Positions 42,123-51,391 of a stretch of 55,959 bases of DNA are shown piece after piece. The notes under the pieces were generated by a model. The model had not been told where the DNA came from. It did no database searches and worked only from the letters and a program-made list of their open reading frames with translations. Both the position numbers and the translations under genes were made by a program. Numbering within the stretch: position 1 is the stretch's first letter; each line of letters opens with the position of its first letter. The stretch comes from Nitrospirota bacterium (GTDB lineage: Bacteria > Nitrospirota > Thermodesulfovibrionia > Thermodesulfovibrionales > Dissulfurispiraceae), in contig WSNO01000016.1 of assembly GCA_009773415.1 (NCBI GenBank), positions 41,908-97,866 of the forward strand, written 5' to 3'.

Positions 42123-43949
42123 ATGTGCGGAATAATCGGCTATATCGGCAGCAAGAACGCCATTCCTATCGTTATGGACGGCCTCAGGCGGCTTGAGTAT
42201 CGCGGCTACGACTCGGCCGGCATCGCGTATTTCTCTGAACAGGGCATCGAGGTCAAACGCTGCAAAGGCAAGATTAACCAGCTCGATCAGCTTGTAAGTT
42301 CCATGGCCATTACCAGCGGAACCGCAATCGGCCACACCAGATGGGCGACCCATGGGAAACCGTCTGATGAGAATGCTCACCCGCATCGCTCCGGAGGCAT
42401 CGTACTTGTTCACAACGGCATTATTGAAAATTATGTCGAACTGAAAGCGCAGCTGGAGCTGGAAGGCTACGTCTTTACCTCTGAAACCGACACGGAAGTT
42501 CTGGCTCATCTCGTACACAGATACGCCAAGGATGTCCCGCTTGAGGATGCAGTTCGAACCGCACTTCGCGGGGTGAAAGGGGCTTATGCATGCGCCGTCA
42601 TCAATGAAAAGGAGCCGGGCAAGATTGTAGCTGTCCGCAAGGAAAGCCCGCTCGTTATCGGTCTCGGAGAAGGTGAGTATTTTCTTGCCTCAGACGTTCC
42701 CGCATTTCTCAGCCATTCCCGTCAGGTTATTTTTCTGGAGAATGGCGAAATGGCGCTGATGCACCACAGCGGCGTGATTGTCACGGATTTTGAAGGCACC
42801 CCTGTCGACAAGAAAATCGTTACCATCTCCTGGAGCCCTTCGATGGCCGAAAAAGGCGGTTATCGCCACTTCATGCTCAAGGAGATCTATGAACAACCAC
42901 GCGCAATCGCTGATACGATTCGCGGACGCGTTATTCCCGAACGCGGCGACGTTGTCATTGAGGAGTTTGGTCTGACTGCCGAAACCCTGGCAGCAGTGAA
43001 CAAAATCACTCTGGTCGCCTGCGGGACATCATGGCATTCGAGTCTCGTCGGCAAGTACCTGATCGAAGAACTCGCACGCATTCCGGTCGAAGTCGATATC
43101 GCATCGGAGTTCCGCTATCGTAATCCCATAATAAGCAGCGAAACGCTCTTTATAGCGATAACTCAGTCGGGCGAAACTGCTGACACGCTCGCCGCAATGC
43201 GGGAAGCGAAGCGTCTGGGGGCAAAAACCCTGACCATCTGCAATGTTATCGGCAGCACTGCTTCCCGTGAGGCTGACTGCACGTTTTATACCCATTCCGG
43301 TCCCGAGATAGGCGTCGCCTCGACGAAAGCCTTTACAACGCAGATTGTGGCGCTGTACCTTCTGGCAATTGCCCTCGGACGAAAAAAGGGAGTGCTTGCA
43401 GCCGATGTTTCGGAAAAACTCATAGATGATCTGTTGCAGTTGCCGGCAAAAGTCGAAAATATCGTTGCACGCGATGCGGAAATCGAAGGTATCGCAAAAG
43501 AACATGCAAAGGCGCAGGACTTCCTGTACCTCGCACGGGGAATCCACTTCCCCATCGCACTTGAGGGAGCGTTGAAACTGAAGGAGATTTCATACATTCA
43601 TGCCGAGGGCTATCCGGCGGGCGAAATGAAGCACGGTCCGATTGCTCTCATCGACGAGGATCTGCCGGTTGTCGTGCTGGCGCCCGAGGACAGGCTGCTT
43701 GAGAAAGTGCTGTCCAACATGGAAGAAGTGAAAAGCCGCGGCGGCAGAATTATTGCCCTGACGACAAGGCACAACGCGCATGTCGGGAAACTTGCGCAGA
43801 GCGTATTTTCGATTGAGGTAAGTAACGATTTTCTGAATACCGTTCTGCTGACCGTGCCTCTGCAGTTGCTGGCGTATCATGTGGCAGTCCTGCGCGGGTG
43901 CGACGTGGATCAGCCGCGGAATCTGGCAAAGAGCGTCACGGTTGAATAA
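42123..43949 (+). CDS. glmS: Glucosamine-6-phosphate synthase GlmS
   Basis: This 608-residue aminotransferase has the N-terminal glutaminase domain starting MCGIIGYIG (Cys2 is the nucleophile), with RRLEYRGYDSAG and HTRWATHG, and two SIS sugar-isomerase domains. The C-terminus carries the DQPRNLAKSVTVE signature. It provides GlcN-6-P for UDP-GlcNAc. Length matches E. coli GlmS (609). No glmS-type ribozyme is seen in the 29-nt gap. Confidence 0.97.
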   Translation: MCGIIGYIGSKNAIPIVMDGLRRLEYRGYDSAGIAYFSEQGIEVKRCKGKINQLDQLVSSMAITSGTAIGHTRWATHGKPSDENAHPHRSGGIVLVHNGIIENYVELKAQLELEGYVFTSETDTEVLAHLVHRYAKDVPLEDAVRTALRGVKGAYACAVINEKEPGKIVAVRKESPLVIGLGEGEYFLASDVPAFLSHSRQVIFLENGEMALMHHSGVIVTDFEGTPVDKKIVTISWSPSMAEKGGYRHFMLKEIYEQPRAIADTIRGRVIPERGDVVIEEFGLTAETLAAVNKITLVACGTSWHSSLVGKYLIEELARIPVEVDIASEFRYRNPIISSETLFIAITQSGETADTLAAMREAKRLGAKTLTICNVIGSTASREADCTFYTHSGPEIGVASTKAFTTQIVALYLLAIALGRKKGVLAADVSEKLIDDLLQLPAKVENIVARDAEIEGIAKEHAKAQDFLYLARGIHFPIALEGALKLKEISYIHAEGYPAGEMKHGPIALIDEDLPVVVLAPEDRLLEKVLSNMEEVKSRGGRIIALTTRHNAHVGKLAQSVFSIEVSNDFLNTVLLTVPLQLLAYHVAVLRGCDVDQPRNLAKSVTVE

Positions 43950-44014
43950 CTTGAAGAGTCCGGCAATACCCGTCAAGGATGGCGCGGAATTATGGTATAC
44001 TAAGGAGTAACGTC

Positions 44015-46120
44015 ATGGCAAAAGATGTCCTGTTAGACGATCTGAACACCCAGCAACGGGAGGCCATTCTGCATTGTGACGGTCCGCTCCTGGTCCTTGC
44101 AGGAGCCGGCAGCGGCAAGACCCGGGTTATTACCCGCAAGTTCGCATACCTTACCAAAAAGAAAAAACTTTCTCCGGGAAGCATCTTCACCGTTACCTTT
44201 ACCAATAAAGCTGCCGCCGAGATGAAGCACCGCGTCAGTCAGTTGCTTGACAGCGATGAAAAGAACCTCTGGCTCGGAACGTTTCATTCACAGTGCAACC
44301 GCATTCTGCGGCGCGAAATAACTGCCCTTGGCTACAAACCCGACTTCACGGTATATGATGACGCTGATCAGAGCAGTCTCATACGGCACATTCTCCGGGA
44401 GTTCAACATTTATGAAGCCCTTTACAAGGGAGTGGTCTCCCGCATCAGCATCCTGAAATCGCATCTTATTACGCCGGAAGAGTTCCTTGCCAAGGGCGAC
44501 GGTTTCAGCTTTGACGAAAAGCTCGGCAGGGCATATATGAAGTATCAGCATGAGCTGAAGCGCTGCAACGCCCTGGATTTTGATGACCTCATCATGCTTG
44601 CGGTCAGGCTTTTTGAGGAGCATCCGAAGGTTCTCAAAAAGTACACCAGCTTATTCGAGCATCTGCTCGTGGATGAATTTCAGGATACCAACCGCGCCCA
44701 GTATCGTCTCATGCAGCTGCTCGCATCACAGCACCACAGGATATCGGTCGTCGGTGATGACGACCAGAGCATTTACTACTTCCGCGGTGCCGACGTCGGC
44801 AATATACTGAACTTTGAGAAGGACTTCCCGAAAACAAAGATCGTCAAGCTCGAGCAGAACTATCGCTCCACGCAAAAGATTCTTGACGTCTCCGGTTCGG
44901 TCATCTCGCAGAATGAAAACCGCAAGACCAAGCAGCTCTGGACCGACCGCGCAAAAGGCGAGATGGTCACTTACAGCACCTTGCAGAATGAAGAGGAAGA
45001 GGCTAAGCAGGTCGCCCGAACGATCAAGGATCTCTACCTGAAAGGCAAGTTCGAATACAGCGATATCGCTGTCCTTTATCGCATCAACCTTCAGGCCCGT
45101 GCAATTGAAGATTCCTTGCGTGAGGAGCGCCTCCCCTACCAGGTCATCAGCGGCATCAGCTTTTACCAGCGCAGGGAAATCAAGGACATCATATCATACA
45201 TGCGCCTGATTTCGAACCTTGAAGACAATGTGAGCCTGCGGCGCATTATCAACAGCCCGCCGCGCGGCATCGGCGCTTCCACCATCGGCAAGATTGAACA
45301 GGAGGCGAAGAAGCAGGGCCTGAGCATGTTCCGGACAATGAAGAGCATGCTGAAGGCTCAGAGCCTCGCCGTTTCATTTAAGGACAAGATCGGTGAATTT
45401 GTGCGCATCATCGAAAAACTGTCCCAGCAGCAGTTCAGGACAGCAGCGGATATGCTGAAAGGTATCGTTGAAAGAACCGGCTATCTGGATCATCTTGAGG
45501 ACGATCGCATTCAGAACGTCCTCGAACTTGTCGCTGCTGCCGAAGGGACACCGGTTCGCGAGTTTCTCGACCGCGCAGCGCTCGCATCGGCGACCGACAA
45601 TCTCCAGGAAGCAAAGGCCGTGTCGCTGCTGACGCTGCACAGCGCCAAAGGCCTTGAGTTTCCTGCAGTTTTTGTCGTGGGCCTGGAGGAAGGCATTCTG
45701 CCCTATTTCAAGGCCATGGACTCCCCGCGCGAAGTGCAGGAGGAGCGGCGCCTTTTCTATGTGGGAATGACCCGCGCCAAAGATCAGCTCTTCCTTTCAA
45801 GCGTCCGCCGGAGGCGTCTCTATTCCAAAATTCAGGAACAAGAGCCGTCACGTTTCCTTAAAGATATACCCCGCGAGCATTGCGACTGGGTGGAACGAAC
45901 CTGCGAACGTGTGCTTCAGGCAGCCACGCCTGCCAGAACAATTCCAAAGCCTCCGAAAGCATTGTATATCGTAGGCTGTCGGGTAAAGCATCCGTCATGG
46001 GGCATCGGGGTCGTCAGGGACTGCTGCGGGGAAGGCGAAGAGACGAAGGTCACTGTCAACTTCCCGGGAGTCGGCTTGAAGCGCCTTGCGGCAAAGCTTG
46101 CAAACCTCGAGAAGGTATAG
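44015..46120 (+). CDS. UvrD/PcrA-type DNA helicase
   Basis: This 701-residue SF1A helicase has Walker A AGAGSGKTRVITRK, motif II DEFQDTNRAQY, GDDDQSIYYFRGAD, QNYRST, TLHSAKGLEFPAVF and VGMTRAK. The last ~50 residues form the Tudor-like domain of PcrA/UvrD (CRVKHPSWGIGVV...), which contacts RNA polymerase. The ATG at 44015 has a TAAGGAG site; the frame extends 12 codons further without a site. A TATACT box at 43996-44001 may serve a promoter. It is coupled to gatC. Confidence 0.95.
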   Translation: MAKDVLLDDLNTQQREAILHCDGPLLVLAGAGSGKTRVITRKFAYLTKKKKLSPGSIFTVTFTNKAAAEMKHRVSQLLDSDEKNLWLGTFHSQCNRILRREITALGYKPDFTVYDDADQSSLIRHILREFNIYEALYKGVVSRISILKSHLITPEEFLAKGDGFSFDEKLGRAYMKYQHELKRCNALDFDDLIMLAVRLFEEHPKVLKKYTSLFEHLLVDEFQDTNRAQYRLMQLLASQHHRISVVGDDDQSIYYFRGADVGNILNFEKDFPKTKIVKLEQNYRSTQKILDVSGSVISQNENRKTKQLWTDRAKGEMVTYSTLQNEEEEAKQVARTIKDLYLKGKFEYSDIAVLYRINLQARAIEDSLREERLPYQVISGISFYQRREIKDIISYMRLISNLEDNVSLRRIINSPPRGIGASTIGKIEQEAKKQGLSMFRTMKSMLKAQSLAVSFKDKIGEFVRIIEKLSQQQFRTAADMLKGIVERTGYLDHLEDDRIQNVLELVAAAEGTPVREFLDRAALASATDNLQEAKAVSLLTLHSAKGLEFPAVFVVGLEEGILPYFKAMDSPREVQEERRLFYVGMTRAKDQLFLSSVRRRRLYSKIQEQEPSRFLKDIPREHCDWVERTCERVLQAATPARTIPKPPKALYIVGCRVKHPSWGIGVVRDCCGEGEETKVTVNFPGVGLKRLAAKLANLEKV

Positions 46121-46122
46121 AA

Positions 46123-46407
46123 ATGATTACCCAGGATGATGTGAGAAAGATAGCCGATCTATCGCGCCTTGCGCTCCGAGACGGTGAAGCAGAAGCCTTC
46201 GGTGCCCAGCTCAATTCGATTCTGACCTATGTGCAACAGATGAACGCTCTTGACACCTCTGCGATCGAGCCGACATCTCATGTCATTCCGCTGCAGAATA
46301 TCGTGCGGGAAGATGTTGTCCGTGCGTCTCTGCCGCGTGAGGCCGCACTGCAGAATGCGCCGGACGCAACCGATCTCTTTTACCGGGTGCCGAAGATTAT
46401 CGAGTAG
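46123..46407 (+). CDS. gatC: Asp/Glu-tRNA amidotransferase subunit C
   Basis: This 94-residue subunit has the GatC start TQDDVRKIADLSRLALRD and the QLNSILTYVQQMNALDT motif. It stabilises GatA and GatB in making Gln- and Asn-tRNA. It starts 3 nt after the helicase stop. gatA does not follow; panD is next, so the gat genes are split in this genome. Confidence 0.92.
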   Translation: MITQDDVRKIADLSRLALRDGEAEAFGAQLNSILTYVQQMNALDTSAIEPTSHVIPLQNIVREDVVRASLPREAALQNAPDATDLFYRVPKIIE

Positions 46408-46459
46408 CCCACGGGCCGTTCACCCCGCACTCATTATTGTTTATGAAAGGACATATCAG

Positions 46460-46813
46460 ATGTTGAGATGTTTTCTTCGTTCCAAGATTCATATGGCGAC
46501 CGTAACGGAGTCAAATCTGCTGTATGAAGGCAGCATTACTATCGATAAAGACATTATGGACATAGCCGACATTCTGCCGTTCGAGCAGGTACAGATCAGC
46601 AATCTGAACAACGGCGAGCGTTTTGAAACCTATGTCATTCCGGGGAAGCCCGGATCCGGCGAATTCTGTTTGAACGGTCCGACCGCCCGCAAGGGAGCGG
46701 TCGGCGACAGAATTATCATTTTTGCTTACTGCTACCTGAAAGACGCCGAAACCAGCAAGTTCCCGCCCATCATCATCAAGATGGACGAGAAAAACAATCC
46801 TCACAAACTCTGA
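46460..46813 (+). CDS. panD: Aspartate 1-decarboxylase PanD
   Basis: This 117-residue pyruvoyl enzyme makes beta-alanine for pantothenate. The self-processing site is G24-S25 in LYEGSITID, exactly as in E. coli PanD, and NGPTARKG follows. The ATG has AAAGGA upstream. The stop overlaps the 3' end of bioD on the other strand by 13 nt. Confidence 0.95.
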   Translation: MLRCFLRSKIHMATVTESNLLYEGSITIDKDIMDIADILPFEQVQISNLNNGERFETYVIPGKPGSGEFCLNGPTARKGAVGDRIIIFAYCYLKDAETSKFPPIIIKMDEKNNPHKL

Positions 46814-47532
46814 GCACTCCGCACGAGTCTGCCCAGATCGCTCTCTTTTGAGGCGGCATCAATGCTTGATGCCGTCTTTTCAGTCAGATGCCGGAACACA
46901 CCGAAAACCGGCACATGAAGAATCTTCCGCAACACTGCTGCATTTGTTGCCGATGCGGTGTCGGCGACCGGTTCCGTCTGGTTGAGAACAACGCCTGCCA
47001 CCCGAATCCTCGCCAATTCCGCTTCATGAACACTCAGCAGGGTGTGATTGATTGTACCGAGTCCGGCGCGCCCCACAATAACAAGCGGCAGCCCGCAATC
47101 CCGGGCGAGGTCCCTCATGAAATAGAACTCTCCATGCGCACCGGATAAAGACTCCGAGATCGGCACAAGCAGACCGCCGGCACCCTCAACAACAACAAAA
47201 TCAAACTCATTTCTGAGACGTTCAAAAACAGCGAGCAGCGACTTCACATCAGGAGTTTTTCCTTCAATCCCCGCAGCAACAAGCGGCGCCACCGGTGTCT
47301 CATATCGCAGGGGAACAACATCATCCAGCGAAGTAGTATGCCCCGCAATCTGCTGAAGGAAAAGTCCGTCGGCAGGAAGCAATTCACCATTCTCACGCCG
47401 GCAGCCTGTCTCAACAGGCTTCAGGACAGCGACCCGCAAGCCTTCCTGCCGCGCTGCAAGAACCAGTGCCGCCGCGATAACCGTCTTACCGACACCGGTG
47501 TCGGTGCCGGTCACAAAAATACCCTTGCCCAT
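46801..47532 (-). CDS. bioD: Dethiobiotin synthetase BioD
   Basis: This 243-residue P-loop enzyme closes the ureido ring of dethiobiotin. It has the P-loop GTDTGVGKT (about 8-16), LKPVETGC and the VVEGAGGLLVPI motif. It is convergent with panD. bioF is elsewhere in the window; bioA and bioB are not seen here. Confidence 0.96.
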   Translation of the reverse strand: MGKGIFVTGTDTGVGKTVIAAALVLAARQEGLRVAVLKPVETGCRRENGELLPADGLFLQQIAGHTTSLDDVVPLRYETPVAPLVAAGIEGKTPDVKSLLAVFERLRNEFDFVVVEGAGGLLVPISESLSGAHGEFYFMRDLARDCGLPLVIVGRAGLGTINHTLLSVHEAELARIRVAGVVLNQTEPVADTASATNAAVLRKILHVPVFGVFRHLTEKTASSIDAASKESDLGRLVRSAQSL

Positions 47533-47538
47533 GCTTAC

Positions 47539-48249
47539 CTACTTCTCAAGCTGCTTCAGGATGCCAGGCAGTTCAGAGTAGTCGCCCATCGTGGCATCCG
47601 GAGAGAACCCGTTGACCTCACGCCGCTCACTCTGAAAAAGAATGAACTTCATTCCCGCCGACTTGGCCCCGACCATATCCTTGGATAGACTGTCCCCGAT
47701 ATACACCGATTCCCCGGGAGCCACGCCGAGACGCCGCATTGCCTCATCAAACAGACGTTTGTCGGGCTTTTTATAGCCGAAGCGCGAAGACAGCAGCAGC
47801 GTCGTGAAAAAGCGGTCCAGATCAAGCATGCGCAGTTCCGGTTCGGTAAACGTCCACTGGGCGTCAGATATCAGGCCGAGCCGGTATCTCTTTTTCAGTT
47901 CACCGAGAGTCTCGGCAACTCCCGGGAAGAGCCCGAAGCGTCGCATGGTGAGCGAGCGAAAAAGCACCGTCGTGTCGAGCACCGACTGATCGGAATAAAT
48001 CCCCTTGCCGTGCTTCTCCATAATTTCGCCAAAGACCTGGAACATATCCGCTTCCGGATGCTTCTCTTTGCTCTGGTCAAGCTGCCGCTGGACAAGACCG
48101 AAAAAAGCCGCCCGCAGCTCATGGGGCTGAATGACGACTGAGTGGTACGCAAGATACTGCGCAAGCGCATCATATACCCGCATATCTCCCTCATCGGTAC
48201 GAATGTCTATCAGCGTGCAGTACAGGTCGAAAAAAATTCCGCGTATCAT
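47539..48249 (-). CDS. HAD-superfamily phosphatase
   Basis: The 236 residues have the HAD motifs: an atypical motif I FFDLYCTLID (Asp present, but Tyr in place of the second Asp), LISDAQW (motif II), Lys in GYKKPDKRLF, and GDSLSKDMVGAKSAG (motif IV). In this haloacid dehalogenase-like subgroup, the nucleophile D is kept while the acid/base position differs, so activity as a dehalogenase-like or phosphatase is uncertain. The start ATG overlaps the kinase stop (TGATG), suggesting coupled expression. Confidence 0.85.
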   Translation of the reverse strand: MIRGIFFDLYCTLIDIRTDEGDMRVYDALAQYLAYHSVVIQPHELRAAFFGLVQRQLDQSKEKHPEADMFQVFGEIMEKHGKGIYSDQSVLDTTVLFRSLTMRRFGLFPGVAETLGELKKRYRLGLISDAQWTFTEPELRMLDLDRFFTTLLLSSRFGYKKPDKRLFDEAMRRLGVAPGESVYIGDSLSKDMVGAKSAGMKFILFQSERREVNGFSPDATMGDYSELPGILKQLEK

Positions 48250-49247
48250 CACATTCTGAGCCCCCATCGCAAGCATTCCATCGCCTCGAACACAAGGCGT
48301 TTCCGGTAGTTCCAGTCAAGATAACGGTTCCGGCCAATCCGGAACTCGGTCATAGCCATAAAAAAAGGATTTCTTCGCGTAATGATACGAAAGGCTTCTT
48401 TCCGGTCAGGGAATCGGCTGCAATATTTCTTCAGAAAATGCCTGATAAACGGCTCCGCCGGAAATCCGCACCCCGTTCGCCAGAGAAACGCATGCTTCAG
48501 TTCGCCGCAGACCATGCCGATGTCGACCATGCGGTCGGTATCTCTCATCCGTTCAAGATCAATCGCGATAACATCTCTGTCGCCTGCAAAAAAGAAATTT
48601 GTCGGCGTCGCGTCACCGTGAACCAGCACGCTCTGCTGCTGCTCCAGCGCAAGACGATGGAGCCAGCAATCCATCAGGCGGTAGGCCTCCAGACGATGCT
48701 CATTGTCCAGCAGCGTCTGAGTGTGCAGTTTTTCGACAAGCTTCCCGAAATAGCCGCAAACTGATTCCACAGCGACCTGCCGCTGAGAACAGGTGCGCTC
48801 ATGGAGTTCATGCAGAAATCCTGCAAGCTGCGCAAGCCGCGTCATCAGCGCTTCTCCGCCGTTGCAATATATGGCTTGCACCAGATAATAGTCTAGATCC
48901 CTCCCGCAAACATACTCTTCCACAACCGCAAGCCCGATGCTGTCTTCCCGCGCCAGAGGCTGGACAACATAATGAGGGAGCGCGTTGAATCCGAACGACC
49001 GGATGCGCTGGAGCTTCTCGAATTCGCCCTGAATCCGGAGCGCCCGTTCGGGCTTGCGATCATTCAGGCGGAAAAACTTCCCGACTATCGCCCGCTGAGA
49101 ATTTTCTTCCACATACTGATATACGCCGCCCCGGGAGAATTTGTTCACATGAAAACATGGATGCGCAACGTCCGTGAACACTCTCTCAAGCAGGATTTCA
49201 TACAACGGATCACGATAGTCCAGTCTGCCAAGATATTCCTTCTGCAT
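48249..49247 (-). CDS. Aminoglycoside phosphotransferase-fold kinase
   Basis: This 332-residue protein has a kinase-like fold: an N-lobe, the catalytic loop HGDATPTNFFF and the metal-binding AIDLERMRD motif (APH family). The substrate is unknown; relatives phosphorylate small hydroxyl compounds. The ATG at 49247 has TACAAT 7 nt upstream and no ribosome site. The HAD gene follows directly, so a kinase/phosphatase pair on one substrate is possible (inference). Confidence 0.85.
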   Translation of the reverse strand: MQKEYLGRLDYRDPLYEILLERVFTDVAHPCFHVNKFSRGGVYQYVEENSQRAIVGKFFRLNDRKPERALRIQGEFEKLQRIRSFGFNALPHYVVQPLAREDSIGLAVVEEYVCGRDLDYYLVQAIYCNGGEALMTRLAQLAGFLHELHERTCSQRQVAVESVCGYFGKLVEKLHTQTLLDNEHRLEAYRLMDCWLHRLALEQQQSVLVHGDATPTNFFFAGDRDVIAIDLERMRDTDRMVDIGMVCGELKHAFLWRTGCGFPAEPFIRHFLKKYCSRFPDRKEAFRIITRRNPFFMAMTEFRIGRNRYLDWNYRKRLVFEAMECLRWGLRM

Positions 49248-49254
49248 ATGTACG

Positions 49255-49260
49255 ATTGTA
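49255..49260 (-). promoter_or_regulatory. -10 element of the kinase-HAD operon
   Basis: TACAAT on the minus strand, 7 nt before the ATG at 49247; a -35 is not clear. Leaderless layout. Confidence 0.5.
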
Positions 49261-49339
49261 CCACGGCGGAACAACGGCGACATGCAATTCGTCATGCGAA
49301 AACGCTGCCGCGGCAGAATATCTTACTTCTTCCTTGCCT

Positions 49340-50065
49340 CTATACTATTCTGCTGTCCAGGCAAAAAATCTGCCCGGTCACGCTGCGCATCGTTGTTAAG
49401 TGAACGACGAAGCGGGCTGCTTCGCCCGGGTCAGAAAGACAGCCGAGCAGGCTCTCCTGCTGCGCCTTTTTCATGGCTGATTCGGCGCGAGGTCCCATAC
49501 CGACAGGAAGATATCCCGGCAGTACCGCGTTGACACATATCCCTGCAGGTCCAAGCTCGATTGCCGCAGTCTTTGCCAGGCCAAAAAGCCCCGCCTTTGA
49601 AGCACTGTATGCCGCCTGTCCTTCCTTGCCTTTCAGCCCGGAATATGACGACAGCATGACGATATGCCCTCCGCCTGTCATGGCGGCAGCAGCAGCCCTG
49701 ACCGAATGAAACACCCCGGTGAGGTTCACTGCCATCACCTCGTCCCAGTCGGCTTCCTGCTGACGGATGAGGACGGCGTCGCGCGTTATGCCTGCGCTGT
49801 TCACCAGCACATCCAGACGCCCCCAGGCAGCGAGCACGTCGGCAACCGCCGCCTGCACAGAGGAAAAATCCGAAACGTCCGCACGCACAGAGAGCGTCCT
49901 GTCCGGGAATTCGGCGCAGAGCGTCCGGGCAAGCCCTTCCGCAGTCCGATACTGCACGGCCACGCGGTGGTCCGCAAGCGCAAACTCCCGGACAAGAGAA
50001 AATCCGAGCCCTCCCGCAGCTCCGGTAATAAGCACAACTTTGCCCGTCGCCGATTGGCTTGACAT
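49340..50065 (-). CDS. FabG-like short-chain dehydrogenase/reductase
   Basis: This 241-residue SDR has the NAD(P) motif TGAAGGLG (14-21), NSAG (89-92 area) and the catalytic YSASK. It resembles 3-oxoacyl-ACP reductase, but nothing else for fatty acid synthesis is nearby, so the substrate is open. The start ATG is 7 nt after a TATAAC box. It diverges from the acidic hypothetical gene at 50112. Confidence 0.85.
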   Translation of the reverse strand: MSSQSATGKVVLITGAAGGLGFSLVREFALADHRVAVQYRTAEGLARTLCAEFPDRTLSVRADVSDFSSVQAAVADVLAAWGRLDVLVNSAGITRDAVLIRQQEADWDEVMAVNLTGVFHSVRAAAAAMTGGGHIVMLSSYSGLKGKEGQAAYSASKAGLFGLAKTAAIELGPAGICVNAVLPGYLPVGMGPRAESAMKKAQQESLLGCLSDPGEAARFVVHLTTMRSVTGQIFCLDSRIV

Positions 50066-50072
50066 TGCTTAT

Positions 50073-50080
50073 GTTATAAT
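50073..50080. promoter_or_regulatory. Overlapping divergent -10 elements
   Basis: Forward TATAAT (50075-50080) and reverse TATAAC (complement of 50073-50078) share four bases. The reverse one lies 7 nt before the SDR ATG (50065) and has TTTACT 16 bp upstream as -35. The forward one serves the gene at 50112, which has a normal leader with GGAGG. RNA polymerase could occupy only one direction at a time. Confidence 0.55.
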
Positions 50081-50111
50081 GAGCTTTGACTTTTAGTAAA
50101 CCGGAGGCACC

Positions 50112-50687
50112 ATGACGCGGTTTGAAGAGGTCCAGATGCGGATTGCAGAGTCCGCGCGGAATTTTCTCGATATTTTCAATATGCAGGTCTTCATCGAACA
50201 GTTCACGCTCGACCGCGAGAGCAGGTTCTTTGTGACACTTCCCCAGATGGAGCAGCCCTACACCATTTCGGCCGTCGTATCGTTCATGTACGATACGTTT
50301 CAGACAAGCATGTCCATTTACAAGCAGGAAGATGACGATGAACTGCCGTATGAAGAATCCTCTCTGACGCTCGAAGTTCTGATAAAATTGCCCATGATGA
50401 CCGGCTATCCCGATATTGACAAAATCTTTGCCGAAATAGAGCAGGAATTCCCCGACACAGAGCCCTCGCTGCTTGTTCGAGAAACCATTTCCGGCAGTGA
50501 AACAACGAAAGAATACGAGATAGCGTATGCATACGACATCGCAGACGAAGACATGAGCGATGTCGCCCTGTATGAAGAGATATTCGAAGAGCTTCGCGAA
50601 ATGCTCGAACTCGCCCACAGCCGCACGAAATTTCATATCGACTCAAGCTGGTACAACGAAGAAGATGATACGCCTCAGCGATATTGA
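50112..50687 (+). CDS. Acidic hypothetical protein
   Basis: The 191-residue product is markedly acidic with repeated Glu/Asp runs (EDDDELPYEES, DEDMSDVALYEEIFEEL), no signal peptide and no membrane segment. Parts look like a mixed alpha/beta fold (EQFTLDRESRFFVTLPQ; TISAVVSFMYDTF). I do not recognise a family. It has a GGAGG site, and its end overlaps the nucleotidase by 23 nt, so they are coupled. Confidence 0.78.
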   Translation: MTRFEEVQMRIAESARNFLDIFNMQVFIEQFTLDRESRFFVTLPQMEQPYTISAVVSFMYDTFQTSMSIYKQEDDDELPYEESSLTLEVLIKLPMMTGYPDIDKIFAEIEQEFPDTEPSLLVRETISGSETTKEYEIAYAYDIADEDMSDVALYEEIFEELREMLELAHSRTKFHIDSSWYNEEDDTPQRY

Positions 50688-51321
50688 GTGCGTCCTGCTC
50701 GACATGGACGGCACGCTCCTGGACAAGTATTTCGACGACTTTTTCTGGGAGCATCTGGTGCCCGAACGCTATGCGGAAAAGCACAATGTTTCCTTCTGGC
50801 GGGCAAAAGAAGTGCTTATGGCCATGTACCGGGCACACGAAAATACCCTCAACTGGACCGACATTGATTTCTGGTCCGCAGAGCTCGACCTTGATATCCC
50901 TGCCCTGAAAGAACAGATACGCCATCTTATCGACATCCATCCCGACGTCGAAGACTATCTCCGGATGCTCCGCGGCCACGACAAGAAAGTCTACATGGTC
51001 ACTAACGCGCATTACAAAGTGCTCGATATAAAAATGAAGAAAATTCCGTTAGGCCACTACTTCCACCGCTGCATCACCTCAGGGGAGATCGGGTGCCCCA
51101 AAGAATGGCCCGAGTTCTGGCAGAAGCTCGAAAACGTTCTCCGTTTCGACAAAGAACGCACACTTCTCATCGACGACACCGTCGCGGTTCTGCGGACGGC
51201 AAAGCAATACGGCATTCGGCATCTGCTGCACAAAATATGCGCAAACTCAAAAACAGCCGCCGCTGCTGCCGACGGCTTTCCGGTGCTCTGCCACTTCAGG
51301 GACTTGATCGAGGAAGTTTAG
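50665..51321 (+). CDS. HAD hydrolase, GMP/IMP nucleotidase YrfG-like
   Basis: The 218 residues show HAD motifs DMDGTLLD (nucleophile Asp), MVTNAHYK and LIDDTVAVL. The insert with MYRAHENTLNWTDIDFW and FDDFFWEHLVPERYA resembles YrfG, which dephosphorylates GMP and IMP. The start ATG at 50665 lies inside the preceding gene; an internal frame from 50560 lacks a site. Confidence 0.86.
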   Translation: MIRLSDIECVLLDMDGTLLDKYFDDFFWEHLVPERYAEKHNVSFWRAKEVLMAMYRAHENTLNWTDIDFWSAELDLDIPALKEQIRHLIDIHPDVEDYLRMLRGHDKKVYMVTNAHYKVLDIKMKKIPLGHYFHRCITSGEIGCPKEWPEFWQKLENVLRFDKERTLLIDDTVAVLRTAKQYGIRHLLHKICANSKTAAAAADGFPVLCHFRDLIEEV

Positions 51322-51391
51322 GCTTACTCAGGAATTCTGCTGCACCCCGCTTTCCATCTGCTATACTATCGAAAACTTCCGGAGGTCATCC

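Noticed and set aside
49431-50636. 401-codon minus-strand frame spanning the SDR start and the gene at 50112
   Set aside because: It is out of frame with the SDR, crosses the divergent promoters, and has no recognisable domain.
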